Under the pieces are notes generated by a model. It saw only the letters and a list, made by a program, of their open reading frames with translations. It made no database searches and was not told where the DNA came from. Below, piece by piece: positions 26,012 to 35,579 of a stretch of DNA of 64,000 nucleotides. Source of the DNA: Saccharopolyspora flava (GTDB lineage: Bacteria > Actinomycetota > Actinomycetes > Mycobacteriales > Pseudonocardiaceae); contig NZ_FOZX01000008.1 of the NCBI RefSeq assembly GCF_900116135.1, positions 186,001 through 250,000 of the forward strand. The letters are read 5' to 3'. Each line of letters starts with the position of its first letter. The stretch's first letter is position 1. A program made the position numbers and the translations under genes.

Positions 26012-28978
26012 TCAGCTCTCGGCGGGCTGGTCGCTCGCCGACGGACCGGACGGGCGCGAGACCGCGCGGCGCCGGGTCCGGCGAACCGGGGCGGCCGGTT
26101 CGACGTTGGCCAGGGCGTCGGTCGTGGACTGCTGCGCGGCCGGCTTGGCGACCACCAGCGGCTGCACCGGAGCACCCGCGCTGCCGGCGGACCGGACGGC
26201 CTTGCGACGCGCCGGGGCACCGTTGGCGGACTCCTTCTTCGGCTCGACCGGAGCCGAAGGAGCCTCGCCGGCCTGCGGCTTCTCCGCGACCGGCTTCTCC
26301 GCGACGGGCTTCTCGGCGACCGGCGCAGCGGCCTCCGCAGGCTTCGTCTCGACCGGCTTCGCCTCAGCGGGCTTGGGCTCGGCCTTCGGCTCGGGCTTGC
26401 GCTCCTCCGCCTTCGGCTCGGCCTTGGGCTCCGGCGCCTTGTCCTCGCCCTTCGGCTTGGACTCCTGCTTCGGCTCCGCCTTCGGCTCGGGAGCCTTCTC
26501 GGCGGCCTTCTCCGAGGACTTCTCGGTGGCCTTCGCCTCGGGCGCCTGCTGCTCGGTGTCCTGCTGCTTGCCGCGGTTGCGGTTGCGGCGGCCACCGCCG
26601 TTGCCGTTCTGGTTGTTGCCGCCGCCGTTGCCGCCACCGCCGTTGCCGTGCTGGTGGTTGATCGGCTCGGTGGAGACCATCAGCCCGCGCCCGCGGCAGT
26701 GCTCGCAGGTGCTGCTGTAGGCCTCCAGCAGACCGGTGCCGACCCGCTTGCGGGTCATCTGCACCAGACCCAGCGAGGTCACCTCGGCGACCTGGTGGCG
26801 GGTGCGGTCCCGGCCCAGGCACTCGGTGAGGCGGCGCAGCACCAGGTCGCGGTTGGACTCCAGCACCATGTCGATGAAGTCGATGACGATGATGCCGCCG
26901 ATGTCGCGCAGCCGGAGCTGGCGGACGATCTCCTCCGCGGCCTCCAGGTTGTTGCGGGTGACCGTCTCCTCCAGGTTGCCCCCGGAGCCGGTGAACTTGC
27001 CGGTGTTGACGTCGATGACCGTCATGGCCTCGGTGCGGTCGATGACGAGGTAACCGCCGGAGGGCAGCCAGACCTTGCGGTCCAGCGCCTTGGCGATCTG
27101 CTCGTTGATCCGCTTCTCGTGGAACACGTCGTTCTTGCCGACGTGCTTCTCCAGCCGCGACGCCAGGTCGGGCGCGACGTGGCCGACGTAGGCCTCGATG
27201 GTCTCCCACGCGTCGGTGCCCTGGACGGTCATCGACGAGAAGTCCTCGGTGAACAGGTCGCGGACGACCTTGATCAGCAGGTCGGGCTCCTCGTAGAGCA
27301 GCTGCGGGGCGTTGGCACCGGGGGTCTCGGCCTTCTCCTTGATGACCTCCCACTGCGCCTGCAGCCGCCGCACGTCGCGGTCGAGGGCCTCCTCGCTGGT
27401 GCCCTCGGACGCGGTCCGGATGATCACGCCGGCGTTCTCCGGGACGATCCGCTTGAGGATCTCCTTGAGGCGCTTGCGCTCGTTGTCGGGCAGCTTGCGG
27501 CTGATGCCGGTGGCGCCGCCGCCCGGCACGTAGACCAGGAACCGGCCCGGCAGGCTGATCTGGGTGGTCAGGCGGGCGCCCTTGTGGCCGACCGGGTCCT
27601 TGGTGACCTGCACCAGGACGCTGTCGCCGGTCTGCAGCGCCTGCTCGATGCGGCGGGCCTTGCCCGCGAGCCCGGCGGCGTCCCAGTCGACCTCACCGGC
27701 GTAGAGGACCGCGTTGCGGCCCCGGCCGATGTCGACGAAGGCGGCCTCCATGCTGGGCAGCACGTTCTGCACGCGGCCCAGGTAGACGTTGCCGACCAGC
27801 GAGCCGGAGCCCGAGGAGGTCACGAAGTTCTCGACGAGGACGTTGTCCTCGAGCACCGCGATCTGGGTCTGCTCGCCGTTCTGGCGGACCACCATCTTGC
27901 GGTCCACCGACTCGCGGCGGGCCAGGAACTCCGACTCCGACAGCACCGGTGCGCGGCGACGACCGGCCTCGCGGCCGTCCCGGCGGCGCTGGCGCTTGGC
28001 CTCCAGGCGGGTCGAGCCCTTGACGGCGCGGACCTCGTCGTCGCTGGAGTCCTGGCGCGAGGAGGACTCGGAGGGCTCGCGGACGTGCACGACGGTGTTC
28101 GGCGGGTCGTCCTCGCGGGTGCCGCTCTCGTCGTCGGAGGTGCCCTTGCGGCGACGACGGCGACGACGGCGGCGCGAGCCCTCGCCCTGTCCCTCGGACT
28201 CGGCGGGCTGCTCCTCGGACGACTCCTCCGCGGACTCGCCGGCGCTGTCGGCCTGCGCGCCCTCGGACTGGGTGGACTCGGAGGTCTCCTCGCCGCCGTT
28301 GTCGGACTCGGAGTCGGCACCCCGGCCCCGGCCGCGACCGCGGCGACCGCGGCGGCGACGGCGGCGGTTGCCGGACTCGCCGGAGTCGTCGTCGCCGTCG
28401 GCGGACTCGGTCTGCGTTTCCTCCGAGGTCGACTCCTCGGCGGCGGGCGCCTCGGCGGCCTCGGGTGCGGCGGCGGGTTCCGGCGCGGCGGCCGGTGCCT
28501 CCACCGGCGCCTGCGGCGCCAGGAACATGGCCTCCGGAGCCGCGAACAGCGGCGTCAGGCCGACGGCCGAGGAGTCCTGACCACCGGCGGGTGCCGGGGC
28601 GAAGTCGGCGGCGGGCACGGAGGCCTGCTCCGGCTCGGCCGTCCCAGCGGGCTCAGCGGTCGCAGCGGCCCCGGTGGTCTCGGCGGGCGCAGGCGTCTCG
28701 GCCGTGTCCTCGCCGCTGTCGTCGGCGACCATCTCCGGGTTCAGCACCTGCACGACGCGCAGGGCCAGGTCCCGGTTGATGTTCGACTGGGCGCTGCGGA
28801 CCGGCTCACCGATCTCGTCGAGCGCCTTGATGACCTCCCGGCTGCTGGCTCCCAGCAGCTTGGCGAGTGCGTGCACCCGGAGCTTGGCGGGCAGCTCGAT
28901 CGTGCCCTGCTCCTCCTGGGTGGGTGTGGGCGATTGCCCGCTGGCGTTGTTCCCAGCGGGCGTGTCCATGTTCAACAT
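26012..28978 (-). CDS. rne: ribonuclease E/G
   Basis: The 988-residue endoribonuclease processes and degrades RNA. It has an N-terminal IF2_N-like segment (LPAKLRVHALAKLLGASSRE, from about residue 29), a long acidic/Arg-rich disordered region, the catalytic core with S1 and RNase H-like parts (VGNVYLGRVQNVLPSMEAAF, then TVIDVNTGKF and IIVIDFIDM catalytic aspartates) and the Zn-link CEHCRGRG. The C-terminal tail is rich in Lys/Pro/Glu/Ala repeats (EPKAEPK), a likely scaffold for partners. The ATG at 28978 follows GGAGGAG; an ATG at 28969 is possible. A strong terminator follows. Confidence 0.95.
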   Translation of the reverse strand: MLNMDTPAGNNASGQSPTPTQEEQGTIELPAKLRVHALAKLLGASSREVIKALDEIGEPVRSAQSNINRDLALRVVQVLNPEMVADDSGEDTAETPAPAETTGAAATAEPAGTAEPEQASVPAADFAPAPAGGQDSSAVGLTPLFAAPEAMFLAPQAPVEAPAAAPEPAAAPEAAEAPAAEESTSEETQTESADGDDDSGESGNRRRRRRGRRGRGRGRGADSESDNGGEETSESTQSEGAQADSAGESAEESSEEQPAESEGQGEGSRRRRRRRRRKGTSDDESGTREDDPPNTVVHVREPSESSSRQDSSDDEVRAVKGSTRLEAKRQRRRDGREAGRRRAPVLSESEFLARRESVDRKMVVRQNGEQTQIAVLEDNVLVENFVTSSGSGSLVGNVYLGRVQNVLPSMEAAFVDIGRGRNAVLYAGEVDWDAAGLAGKARRIEQALQTGDSVLVQVTKDPVGHKGARLTTQISLPGRFLVYVPGGGATGISRKLPDNERKRLKEILKRIVPENAGVIIRTASEGTSEEALDRDVRRLQAQWEVIKEKAETPGANAPQLLYEEPDLLIKVVRDLFTEDFSSMTVQGTDAWETIEAYVGHVAPDLASRLEKHVGKNDVFHEKRINEQIAKALDRKVWLPSGGYLVIDRTEAMTVIDVNTGKFTGSGGNLEETVTRNNLEAAEEIVRQLRLRDIGGIIVIDFIDMVLESNRDLVLRRLTECLGRDRTRHQVAEVTSLGLVQMTRKRVGTGLLEAYSSTCEHCRGRGLMVSTEPINHQHGNGGGGNGGGNNQNGNGGGRRNRNRGKQQDTEQQAPEAKATEKSSEKAAEKAPEPKAEPKQESKPKGEDKAPEPKAEPKAEERKPEPKAEPKPAEAKPVETKPAEAAAPVAEKPVAEKPVAEKPQAGEAPSAPVEPKKESANGAPARRKAVRSAGSAGAPVQPLVVAKPAAQQSTTDALANVEPAAPVRRTRRRAVSRPSGPSASDQPAES

Positions 28979-29145
28979 CCAGCTCCTCCGCCCCCGGGCG
29001 CGTCCGGGTGGACGCGGCCGCACAGAGGCATGTGCGATCTTCTCGTTTCCGTCGCCCTCGAGCGACGGCAATTCTTCGTGGTCCCTCCGCCCCGGACCTG
29101 CAGGCCGGGAAGCCGTACGGCGGGTCGACGACGTCACGCCGTCCG

Positions 29146-29940
29146 TCACCCGGCCGCGGGCTCTCCCGCCGGAGTCCGGTCGCCGACTGAGTCCTGGGCC
29201 AACGGGTCGGCAATGCCTCCCCCGTCATCGAGCCGACCCTGTTCCAGCCGGGTCGCGCTCGCGGCGGCCGACGGTGCCAGACCGGCGACGACACGCAGGG
29301 CGCTCAGTACGTCGTCGGGTCGTACGACGGGTGTTGTCTGCCGCACGACCGTAACGAGTATCCCATACGGTGCGGACGCCTCGGGCCAATCGTCCACCCG
29401 GGGGGTCGCGCCGCGTTTTTGATCACGCTCCGCGATCGGCCGAGGACCTTCCAGGACCTCCGCGCTGAGCAGCGCGGCGCGGGCGTCGATGGTGCGCCTG
29501 CCGTCCTTGGTCATGCGCTCGACCAGCGCGCTGTCGGCGGCCATCAGCTGCTCGGCCGCCCGGCGCAGGTCGTCCACCTCGACGCCGGGCACGTCGATGC
29601 GCCACTTGCTGACCTCGAGCCGGTCCGCGAGCGGGCCCGGACGCGCCTCCACCGCCGTGAGCAGGTCGATCCCGTCCGGCAGAGCGGCGTCCAGCTCGAC
29701 GCGCAGCGCCTCGGGATCGACGCGCTCCACTAACTGCAGCTCGACGTACTCGGCTTCGCTGGACACACCGGTGGGCACGGCTCCGGCCCAGGACACCTTC
29801 GGGTGCGGGCTGAAGCCCTGGGAGTAGGCCATCGGCACGCCGGCCCGGCGCAGCGCGCGCTCGAACGTGCGCGCCACGTCGCGGTGCGAGGTGAACCGCA
29901 GCCTGCCCCGTTTGGCGTAGCGCAGGCGCAGCTTCTGCAC
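29146..29940 (-). CDS. DUF2344/TIGR03936 family protein
   Basis: The 264-residue protein begins MQKLRLRYAKRGRLRFTSHR and contains FERALRRAGVPMAYSQGFSP then HPKVSWAGAVPTGVSSEAEY, the TIGR03936 (DUF2344) signature. This family occurs next to, or fused to, the TIGR03960 radical-SAM protein, whose gene lies 220 bases upstream in the same orientation. The joint function is not established; RNA or ribosome-related modification has been guessed from its rne/rplU neighbourhood. The C-terminal ~60 residues are low-complexity. Confidence 0.88.
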   Translation of the reverse strand: MQKLRLRYAKRGRLRFTSHRDVARTFERALRRAGVPMAYSQGFSPHPKVSWAGAVPTGVSSEAEYVELQLVERVDPEALRVELDAALPDGIDLLTAVEARPGPLADRLEVSKWRIDVPGVEVDDLRRAAEQLMAADSALVERMTKDGRRTIDARAALLSAEVLEGPRPIAERDQKRGATPRVDDWPEASAPYGILVTVVRQTTPVVRPDDVLSALRVVAGLAPSAAASATRLEQGRLDDGGGIADPLAQDSVGDRTPAGEPAAG

Positions 29941-30160
29941 CGGCGGCGCCGAGGGATTGGGGTGATCTCGCCGACTCAGAATACCTCCCCGACCATGATC
30001 GTCATCGTCGGTCCCCCAGGACCGCTCACGATGCCGATGCTTGCCTGCTCAACCGCGCGGTGACAAGCACCTCGCGGGAAGTTTTCGATCCAGACCGTAC
30101 CTGGCCGCCGGTGTCGCGCACGTTCGCGCGCGACGCTTCCGCCGTGCGCGAACGTGCAGG

Positions 30161-32125
30161 TCAGCTGTTGCTGAACGCAGGATTCCGGACCGGCGAACCC
30201 TGTCCGACCGGCGAGATCGGCAGCAGTTTTCGCCCGGTCGGGCCGACCTCGATGTCGGTGCCCATCGTCGGGCACACGCCGCAGTCGAAGCACGGCGTCC
30301 AGCGGCAGTCGTCCTGCTCGCGGGCGTCGAGGGCGTCCTGCCAGTCCGCCCACAGCCACTCCTTGTCCAGCCCGGAGTCCAGGTGGTCCCAGGGCAGGAT
30401 CTCGTTCTCGGTGCGCTCGCGGGTGGTGAACCAGGCCAGGTCCACGCCCAGCTCGGCGAGCTCGGCCTCGGCGCACTCGACCCAGCGCTCGTAGGAGAAG
30501 TGCTCGTTCCAGCCGTCGAAGCGACCGCCCTCGCGCCACACCCGCTCGATGACCCGGCCCAGCCGGCGGTCACCGCGCGAGAGCAGGCCTTCGATCAGCG
30601 AGGGCTTGCCGTCGTGGTAGCGCATGCCGATGTTGCGGCCCAGCGAGCGGTCGGTGTTGATCGCCTCGCGGAGCTTGCGCAGCCGGTCGTCGATGGTCTC
30701 CGGGTCGGTCTGCGAGGCCCACTGGAACGGCGTGTGCGGCTTCGGGACGAACCCGCCGATGGAGATCGTGCACCGGATGTCCTTGCGGCCCGATGCCTCG
30801 CGACCTGCGCGGATGACCTCCTTGGCCATCTCGGCGATCTGCAGGACGTCTTCGTCCTCCTCGGTCGGCAGACCGCACATGAAGTACAGCTTGACCTGCC
30901 GCCAGCCGTTGGCGAAGGCCGCCGAGACGGTGCGGATCAGGTCCTCCTCGGAGACCATCTTGTTGATCACCCGGCGGATCCGCTCGCTGCCGCCCTCGGG
31001 CGCGAAGGTCAGCCCGGAGCGGCGGCCGTTGCGGGACAGCTCGTTGGCCAGGTCGATGTTGAACGCGTCGACCCGGGTCGAGGGCAGCGACAGACCGGTG
31101 TTGGTGCCCTCGTAGCGGTCGGCCAGGCCCTTGGTGATCTCGCCGATCTCGGAGTGGTCGGCCGAGGACAGCGACAGCAGGCCGACCTCCTCGAAGCCGG
31201 TGTTCTCCAGGCCCTTCTGGACCATCTCGCCGATGCCCTCGATGGAGCGCTCCCGCACCGGGCGGGTGATCATCCCGGCCTGGCAGAAGCGGCAGCCGCG
31301 GGTGCAGCCGCGGAAGATCTCCACGCTCATCCGCTCGTGCACGCTCTCGGCGAGCGGGACCAGCGGCTGCTTCGGGTACGGCCAGTCGTCGAGCTCCATC
31401 GTGGTGCGCTTGAACACCCGGTACGGGGCGCGCTCCTGGTTGGGCACGACCTCGGCGATGGCGCCGTCGTCGCCGTAGGAGACGTCGTAGAACTTGGGGA
31501 CGTAGACGCCGCCGGACTCGGCCAGCCGCAGCAGCAGCTCGTCGCGGCCACCCGGGCAGCCCTCGTTCTTCCAGCGCCGGACGGCCTCGGTGATCTCCAG
31601 AACGGCTTCCTCGCCGTCGCCCAGCACGGCCGCGTCGAGGAAGTCGGCGATCGGCTCCGGGTTGAACGCGGCGTGCCCACCGGCCAGCACGATCGGATGA
31701 TCATCGGTGCGGTCGGTGGCGTGCAGCGGGATGCCCGCCAGGTTCAGCGCGCTGAGCAGGTTGGTGTAACCGAGCTCGGTGGCGAAGCTGATGCCGAAGA
31801 CGTCGAAGGCGCCGACCGGGCGGTGGGCGTCCACGGTGAACTGCGGGATGTCGTGCTCGCGCATCAGCTCCTCGAGGTCCGGCCACACCGCGTAGGTGCG
31901 CTCGGCGAGCACGTCCTCCTGCTCGTTGAGGACCTCGTAGAGGATCTGAACGCCCTGGTTGGGCAGCCCGACCTCGTAGGCGTCGGGATACATCAGGCAC
32001 CACCGCACGGTGGTGTCCTCCCACGCCTTCACGGTCGAGTTGAGCTCGCCGCCCACGTACTGCACGGGCTTGGAAACCCGCGGCAGCAAGGGCTCCAACC
32101 TGTCGAAAACGGACTCCACAGCCAC
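30161..32125 (-). CDS. TIGR03960 family B12-binding/radical SAM protein
   Basis: The 654-residue protein has an N-terminal B12-binding-like domain (CLMYPDAYEVGLPNQGVQIL), then a radical-SAM core with the cluster motif CTRGCRFCQ in EIFRGCTRGCRFCQAGMITR. A C-terminal cysteine set, CFDCGVCPTMG, may hold a second cluster. Members pair with DUF2344 proteins. The substrate is unknown. The 220-base gap to the DUF2344 gene holds no visible gene. Confidence 0.92.
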   Translation of the reverse strand: MAVESVFDRLEPLLPRVSKPVQYVGGELNSTVKAWEDTTVRWCLMYPDAYEVGLPNQGVQILYEVLNEQEDVLAERTYAVWPDLEELMREHDIPQFTVDAHRPVGAFDVFGISFATELGYTNLLSALNLAGIPLHATDRTDDHPIVLAGGHAAFNPEPIADFLDAAVLGDGEEAVLEITEAVRRWKNEGCPGGRDELLLRLAESGGVYVPKFYDVSYGDDGAIAEVVPNQERAPYRVFKRTTMELDDWPYPKQPLVPLAESVHERMSVEIFRGCTRGCRFCQAGMITRPVRERSIEGIGEMVQKGLENTGFEEVGLLSLSSADHSEIGEITKGLADRYEGTNTGLSLPSTRVDAFNIDLANELSRNGRRSGLTFAPEGGSERIRRVINKMVSEEDLIRTVSAAFANGWRQVKLYFMCGLPTEEDEDVLQIAEMAKEVIRAGREASGRKDIRCTISIGGFVPKPHTPFQWASQTDPETIDDRLRKLREAINTDRSLGRNIGMRYHDGKPSLIEGLLSRGDRRLGRVIERVWREGGRFDGWNEHFSYERWVECAEAELAELGVDLAWFTTRERTENEILPWDHLDSGLDKEWLWADWQDALDAREQDDCRWTPCFDCGVCPTMGTDIEVGPTGRKLLPISPVGQGSPVRNPAFSNS

Positions 32126-32173
32126 GCGACCAGGGTAGAGGTCTCCTGACGCGAAGCCGACCGGGGGCGATTC

Positions 32174-32194
32174 CAGCCGGGACGCGCCCGGCTG
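32174..32194 (-). terminator. ndk downstream hairpin
   Basis: CAGCCGGG at 32174-32181 pairs with CCCGGCTG at 32187-32194 across a 5-base loop, 20 bases past the ndk stop. There is no T-tract, so it may be an RNA 3'-end stabiliser as well as a terminator. Confidence 0.5.
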
Positions 32195-32214
32195 AAACCA
32201 CCCTGCGTCAGTGC

Positions 32215-32631
32215 TCAGGCGCCCAGTTCCGGGAACCAGAGCTTGAGCTCGCGGGCCGCGGATTCCGGGGAGTCCGAGCCGTGGACCAGGTTGTACTGGA
32301 CCTCGAGGCCGAAGTCGCCGCGGATGGAGCCCGGGGCGGCCTTCTCGACCGGGTCGGTGCCGCCGGCCAGCTGGCGGAACGCCGCGATGGCCTTCGGGCC
32401 CTCGACGCAGGCCGCCACGACCGGGCCGCCGGTGATGAACTCGATCAGGCTCTCGAAGAACGGCTTGCCGTCGTGCTCGGCGTAGTGCTGCTCGGCGAGC
32501 TGGCGGTCGACGTTCTTGAGCTCCAGCGCGACCAGCTTCAGGCCCTTGCGCTCGATGCGGCTGATGACCTCGCCGACGAGGCCCCGCTCGACGCCGTCGG
32601 GCTTGACCAGCACCAGAGTGCGCTCGCTCAC
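32215..32631 (-). CDS. ndk: nucleoside diphosphate kinase
   Basis: Ndk equilibrates nucleoside di- and triphosphates through a phospho-histidine. The 138-residue protein starts [20 protein letters not shown] and has the active site NLVHGSDS with His117; Lys10 and the GSIRGDFG loop bind nucleotide. GTG 32631 is preceded by GAGGAGAGA; the frame to 32718 is not needed. Tight coupling with its neighbours is not seen. Confidence 0.97.
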   Translation of the reverse strand: MSERTLVLVKPDGVERGLVGEVISRIERKGLKLVALELKNVDRQLAEQHYAEHDGKPFFESLIEFITGGPVVAACVEGPKAIAAFRQLAGGTDPVEKAAPGSIRGDFGLEVQYNLVHGSDSPESAARELKLWFPELGA

Positions 32632-32771
32632 GTTCTCTCTCCTCACGTCACGGTTGCGCCGGGCGAGACGACCCTGCGCCCGAATTGACCGCAAGCGTAT
32701 CGACGCAGGTGAACCCACCCCTCCCGGGGCCCGAATCGATCACGCCTCGGGCGAGGTGGGAACCCGGGACG

Positions 32772-34304
32772 TCAGCGCTGCGGGTCGAGGGTCTTGGTCC
32801 AGAGGTAGATGCCCTGCTGGTTGCGGAGGTCGACGGTGAGCTGCTCGGTGTCGCCGTCGATGGTGACCTCGCCGAAGTGCTGGAAGCCCTCCAGCGGGGA
32901 CGCGCCCTGGCGGGTGGGGGCGCTGACGAAGGCGACCTCCGGGCCGAAGGTCGGGTCCATGTCGTTGGGGCCGAAGGCACCGGCGTGCAGCGGGCCGGAG
33001 ACGAACTCCCAGAAGTCGTCGAAGCCGGTGAACGCGGCGCGCTCCGGCGAGTAGTGGATCGCCGCCGAGTAGTGCACGTCAGCGGTCAGCCAGACGACGT
33101 TGCGGACCCGGCGGCGGCTGATCTCCTGCAGCACCCGGGCCAGCTCGGCCTCGCGGCCGTTGGGGACGCCGGGCAGGCCGTTGGCGACGGCCTCGATGTT
33201 GTCGCCGTCGGGGACGACGATGCCGAGCGGCATGTCCGAGGCGATGACCTTCCAGGTCGCGCGGGACTTCGCCAGCTCGTCGACCAGCCAGCGGGCCTGC
33301 TTCTCGCCGAGGATCCGCTCCGGCGTCGTGCCCGGCGAGTTCGCGTCGCGGTAGCTGCGCATGTCGAGCACGAAGACGTCCAGCAGCGGACCGTGCGAGA
33401 CCTTGCGGTAGACGCGGCCGTCGACGGCGTCCTGCCTGCGGACCGGCTGCCACTCGTGGAACGCCCGGAACGCGCGCTCGGCCAGCACGTCCACCCGCTT
33501 CTCGGTGTACTCGTCGTCGTCGAGGATCTCGCCCGGGTACCAGTTGTTGGTGACCTCGTGGTCGTCCCACTGGATCAGCTGCGGCACGTTCGCGACGAAG
33601 GCGCGCATGTTCTCGTCGAGCAGGTTGTAGGCGAACTGGCCCCGGTACTCGGCGAGCGTCTCGGCGACCTTGCTCTTCTCCGGGGTGACGACGTTGCGCC
33701 ACACCCGGCCGTCGGGCAGCGTCACCGACTCCTCCAGCGGCCCGTCGGCGTAGACGGTGTCGCCGCTGTGCAGGAAGAAGTCCGGGCGGCGCTCGGCCAT
33801 CGCGCGGTAGATCGTCATGCCGCCGAGGTCGGGGTTGATGCCCCAGCCCTGGCCCACCACGTCGCCCGACCACAGGAACCGCACGTCCTCGCGGTCCTGC
33901 GGGACCGTGCGGAAGCTGCCGGTGAGGCCCTCGCTCGCCACCCGGCCGTCGAGGTCCTCGGCGGTGACCCGGTAGTGCACCTCGGCCCCGGCGGGCAGGC
34001 CGGAGAGCCGCAGCTCACCGGTGCCGTCGGTGTCGGGGGTCAGGGTCGGGCCGGGGACGCGCAGCGCGTCCCGGAAGTCCGGGCGGCCGGAGATCTCCAC
34101 GAACATCCGGGACGGGCGGTCGGCGCGGGTCCACACCACGGCTCCGTCCGGGCGCGGGTCGCCCAGCTGCACGCCGTGGGTCAGCACGGGACGGCCGGAG
34201 CGCGCGAACGCGGGCGCGGGCAGCAGCGCGCCGGCGGCGAGCAGGCCGGCACCGGCGACGCCGCCGCGCAGCAGGGCGCGGCGGGACAGGTTCTCGGGGG
34301 TCAT
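32772..34304 (-). CDS. phoD: PhoD-like alkaline phosphatase, Tat-exported
   Basis: The 510-residue protein carries a twin-arginine signal (NLSRRALLRGG, R8-R9, then a hydrophobic stretch to PAPAFARSG). The body has the PhoD metallophosphatase landmarks: LWSGDVVGQGW, FFLHSGDTVYADGP, QWDDHEVTNNWYP and WLTADVHYSA. PhoD enzymes hydrolyse phosphate mono- or diesters outside the cell using calcium and iron. It begins at ATG 34304 and diverges from the alcohol dehydrogenase. A PHO-box-like sequence lies about 42-63 bases upstream, in keeping with phosphate control. Confidence 0.93.
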   Translation of the reverse strand: MTPENLSRRALLRGGVAGAGLLAAGALLPAPAFARSGRPVLTHGVQLGDPRPDGAVVWTRADRPSRMFVEISGRPDFRDALRVPGPTLTPDTDGTGELRLSGLPAGAEVHYRVTAEDLDGRVASEGLTGSFRTVPQDREDVRFLWSGDVVGQGWGINPDLGGMTIYRAMAERRPDFFLHSGDTVYADGPLEESVTLPDGRVWRNVVTPEKSKVAETLAEYRGQFAYNLLDENMRAFVANVPQLIQWDDHEVTNNWYPGEILDDDEYTEKRVDVLAERAFRAFHEWQPVRRQDAVDGRVYRKVSHGPLLDVFVLDMRSYRDANSPGTTPERILGEKQARWLVDELAKSRATWKVIASDMPLGIVVPDGDNIEAVANGLPGVPNGREAELARVLQEISRRRVRNVVWLTADVHYSAAIHYSPERAAFTGFDDFWEFVSGPLHAGAFGPNDMDPTFGPEVAFVSAPTRQGASPLEGFQHFGEVTIDGDTEQLTVDLRNQQGIYLWTKTLDPQR

Positions 34305-34345
34305 GGGCCCGGTTGTAATCCGCCCAGGCCGCGCGCGGCTCACGG

Positions 34346-34367
34346 CTGATCGACGGTTAGGTGAAAC
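34346..34367 (-). promoter_or_regulatory. candidate PHO box upstream of phoD
   Basis: On the minus strand the bases from 34367 read GTTTCACCTAA and then CCGTCGATCAG, two 11-base units resembling the GTTCACC-type direct repeats bound by PhoP in streptomycetes. The first unit fits better than the second. The position upstream of a PhoD phosphatase makes it plausible, but the match is imperfect. Confidence 0.3.
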
Positions 34368-34469
34368 TTCGGTGCCGACTTGCCGTTCCGGCGCGCGCCC
34401 TGGTGCGTGCCCGCCCGGACCGATAACTTCACGGCCGAACCGACTGGCCGGTCTGACGAGGAGGTCACG

Positions 34470-35570
34470 ATGCGCGCCGCCGTGCACACCGCCGCCCACG
34501 AACCGCTGCGGATCGAGCAGCTGGACGATCCGACGCCGCAGGCGGGCGAGGTCGCCATCGACGTGCGCTCCTGCGGCGCCTGCCACAGCGACCTGCACGT
34601 GATCAAGGGCGAGCTGCCGTTCCCGACGCCCGCGGTGCTCGGCCACGAGGTGGCCGGGGTGGTCTCCGAGCTCGGACCCGGCGTCAGCGGGCTGTCGGTG
34701 GGCGACCCGGTCGTGACCAGCTTCATCATGCCCTGCGGCCAGTGCGGGCAGTGCTCGCGCGGCAACGAGGAGATCTGCGAGCGGTTCTTCCGGTTCAACC
34801 GCGCCCAGGGCAAGCTCTACGACGACGACACCCGGCTGCACCGCCCGGGCGGCGAGCCGGTGTGGATGTACTCCCAGGGCGGCATGGCCGAGCGCTGCGT
34901 GACCCCGGTGACCTCGGTGTACCGGGTGCCCGACGGCGTGGAGCTCTCCGACGTCGCCTCGGTCGGCTGCTCGACGATGACGGCCTACGGCGCGCTGCGG
35001 CACGCGGCGAACGTGCAGGTCGGCGACACCGTGGCGGTGGTCGCGGCGGGCGGGGTCGGTTCGGCGCTGATCCAGCTGGCGGCGGTGTTCGGCGCGTCGA
35101 TGATCATCGCGGTGGACATCAGCGACGACAAGCTCACCGCGGCCCGCGAGCTCGGCGCCACGCACGTGGTGAACTCGTCCGAGGTGGACGCCCCGGCGGT
35201 GATCCGCGAGCTGACCGGTGGCCGCGGCGTGGACGTCGCGTTCGAGGCGCTGGGCGCGGTGCCGACGTTCAACGTCGCCCGCGACTCGGTCGTCGAGGGC
35301 GGTCAGGTCGTGGTCGTGGGCATCGCCGCCAAGGGCACGACAGGCGAGTTCGACCTCGCCACGATCGCCCGGCGCAAGCTGCAGATCAAGGGCTCCTACG
35401 GCGCCAAGCCGCGCCGCGACATGCCGGTCCTGCTCGACCTCGTCGCGCGCGGTCACCTCCGCCCGCAGGACGCCATCAGCCGCCGCTACCCGTTCGAGAA
35501 GGTCCAGGACGCCTTCGACGCCCTCAACCGCGGCGAGGTCCTCGGCCGGGCCGTCGTCGACCTCGGCTGA
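34470..35570 (+). CDS. zinc-dependent alcohol dehydrogenase (MDR family)
   Basis: The 366-residue protein is a medium-chain dehydrogenase/reductase. Catalytic zinc ligands are seen in SCGACHSDLH and GHEVAG, and structural-zinc cysteines in MPCGQCGQCSRGNEEIC. The Rossmann domain has VVAAGGVGSALIQLAA and an acidic residue in IAVDIS that favours NAD(H). The substrate cannot be predicted. ATG 34470 follows GAGGAGGTC. It diverges from phoD, and its stop is ten bases from the convergent DUF4233 gene. Confidence 0.93.
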   Translation: MRAAVHTAAHEPLRIEQLDDPTPQAGEVAIDVRSCGACHSDLHVIKGELPFPTPAVLGHEVAGVVSELGPGVSGLSVGDPVVTSFIMPCGQCGQCSRGNEEICERFFRFNRAQGKLYDDDTRLHRPGGEPVWMYSQGGMAERCVTPVTSVYRVPDGVELSDVASVGCSTMTAYGALRHAANVQVGDTVAVVAAGGVGSALIQLAAVFGASMIIAVDISDDKLTAARELGATHVVNSSEVDAPAVIRELTGGRGVDVAFEALGAVPTFNVARDSVVEGGQVVVVGIAAKGTTGEFDLATIARRKLQIKGSYGAKPRRDMPVLLDLVARGHLRPQDAISRRYPFEKVQDAFDALNRGEVLGRAVVDLG

Positions 35571-35579
35571 CCCGGGAGA

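Noticed and set aside
28979..29149. A longer rne start at 29149
   Set aside because: The extra 57 residues are low-complexity and lack a ribosome site, while ATG 28978 follows GGAGGAG at good spacing.
25967..29422. A 1151-codon plus-strand frame opposite rne, and a similar 1023-codon frame opposite valS (37616-40687)
   Set aside because: Both are antisense mirror frames of well-supported genes and have no motifs or sensible start sites.
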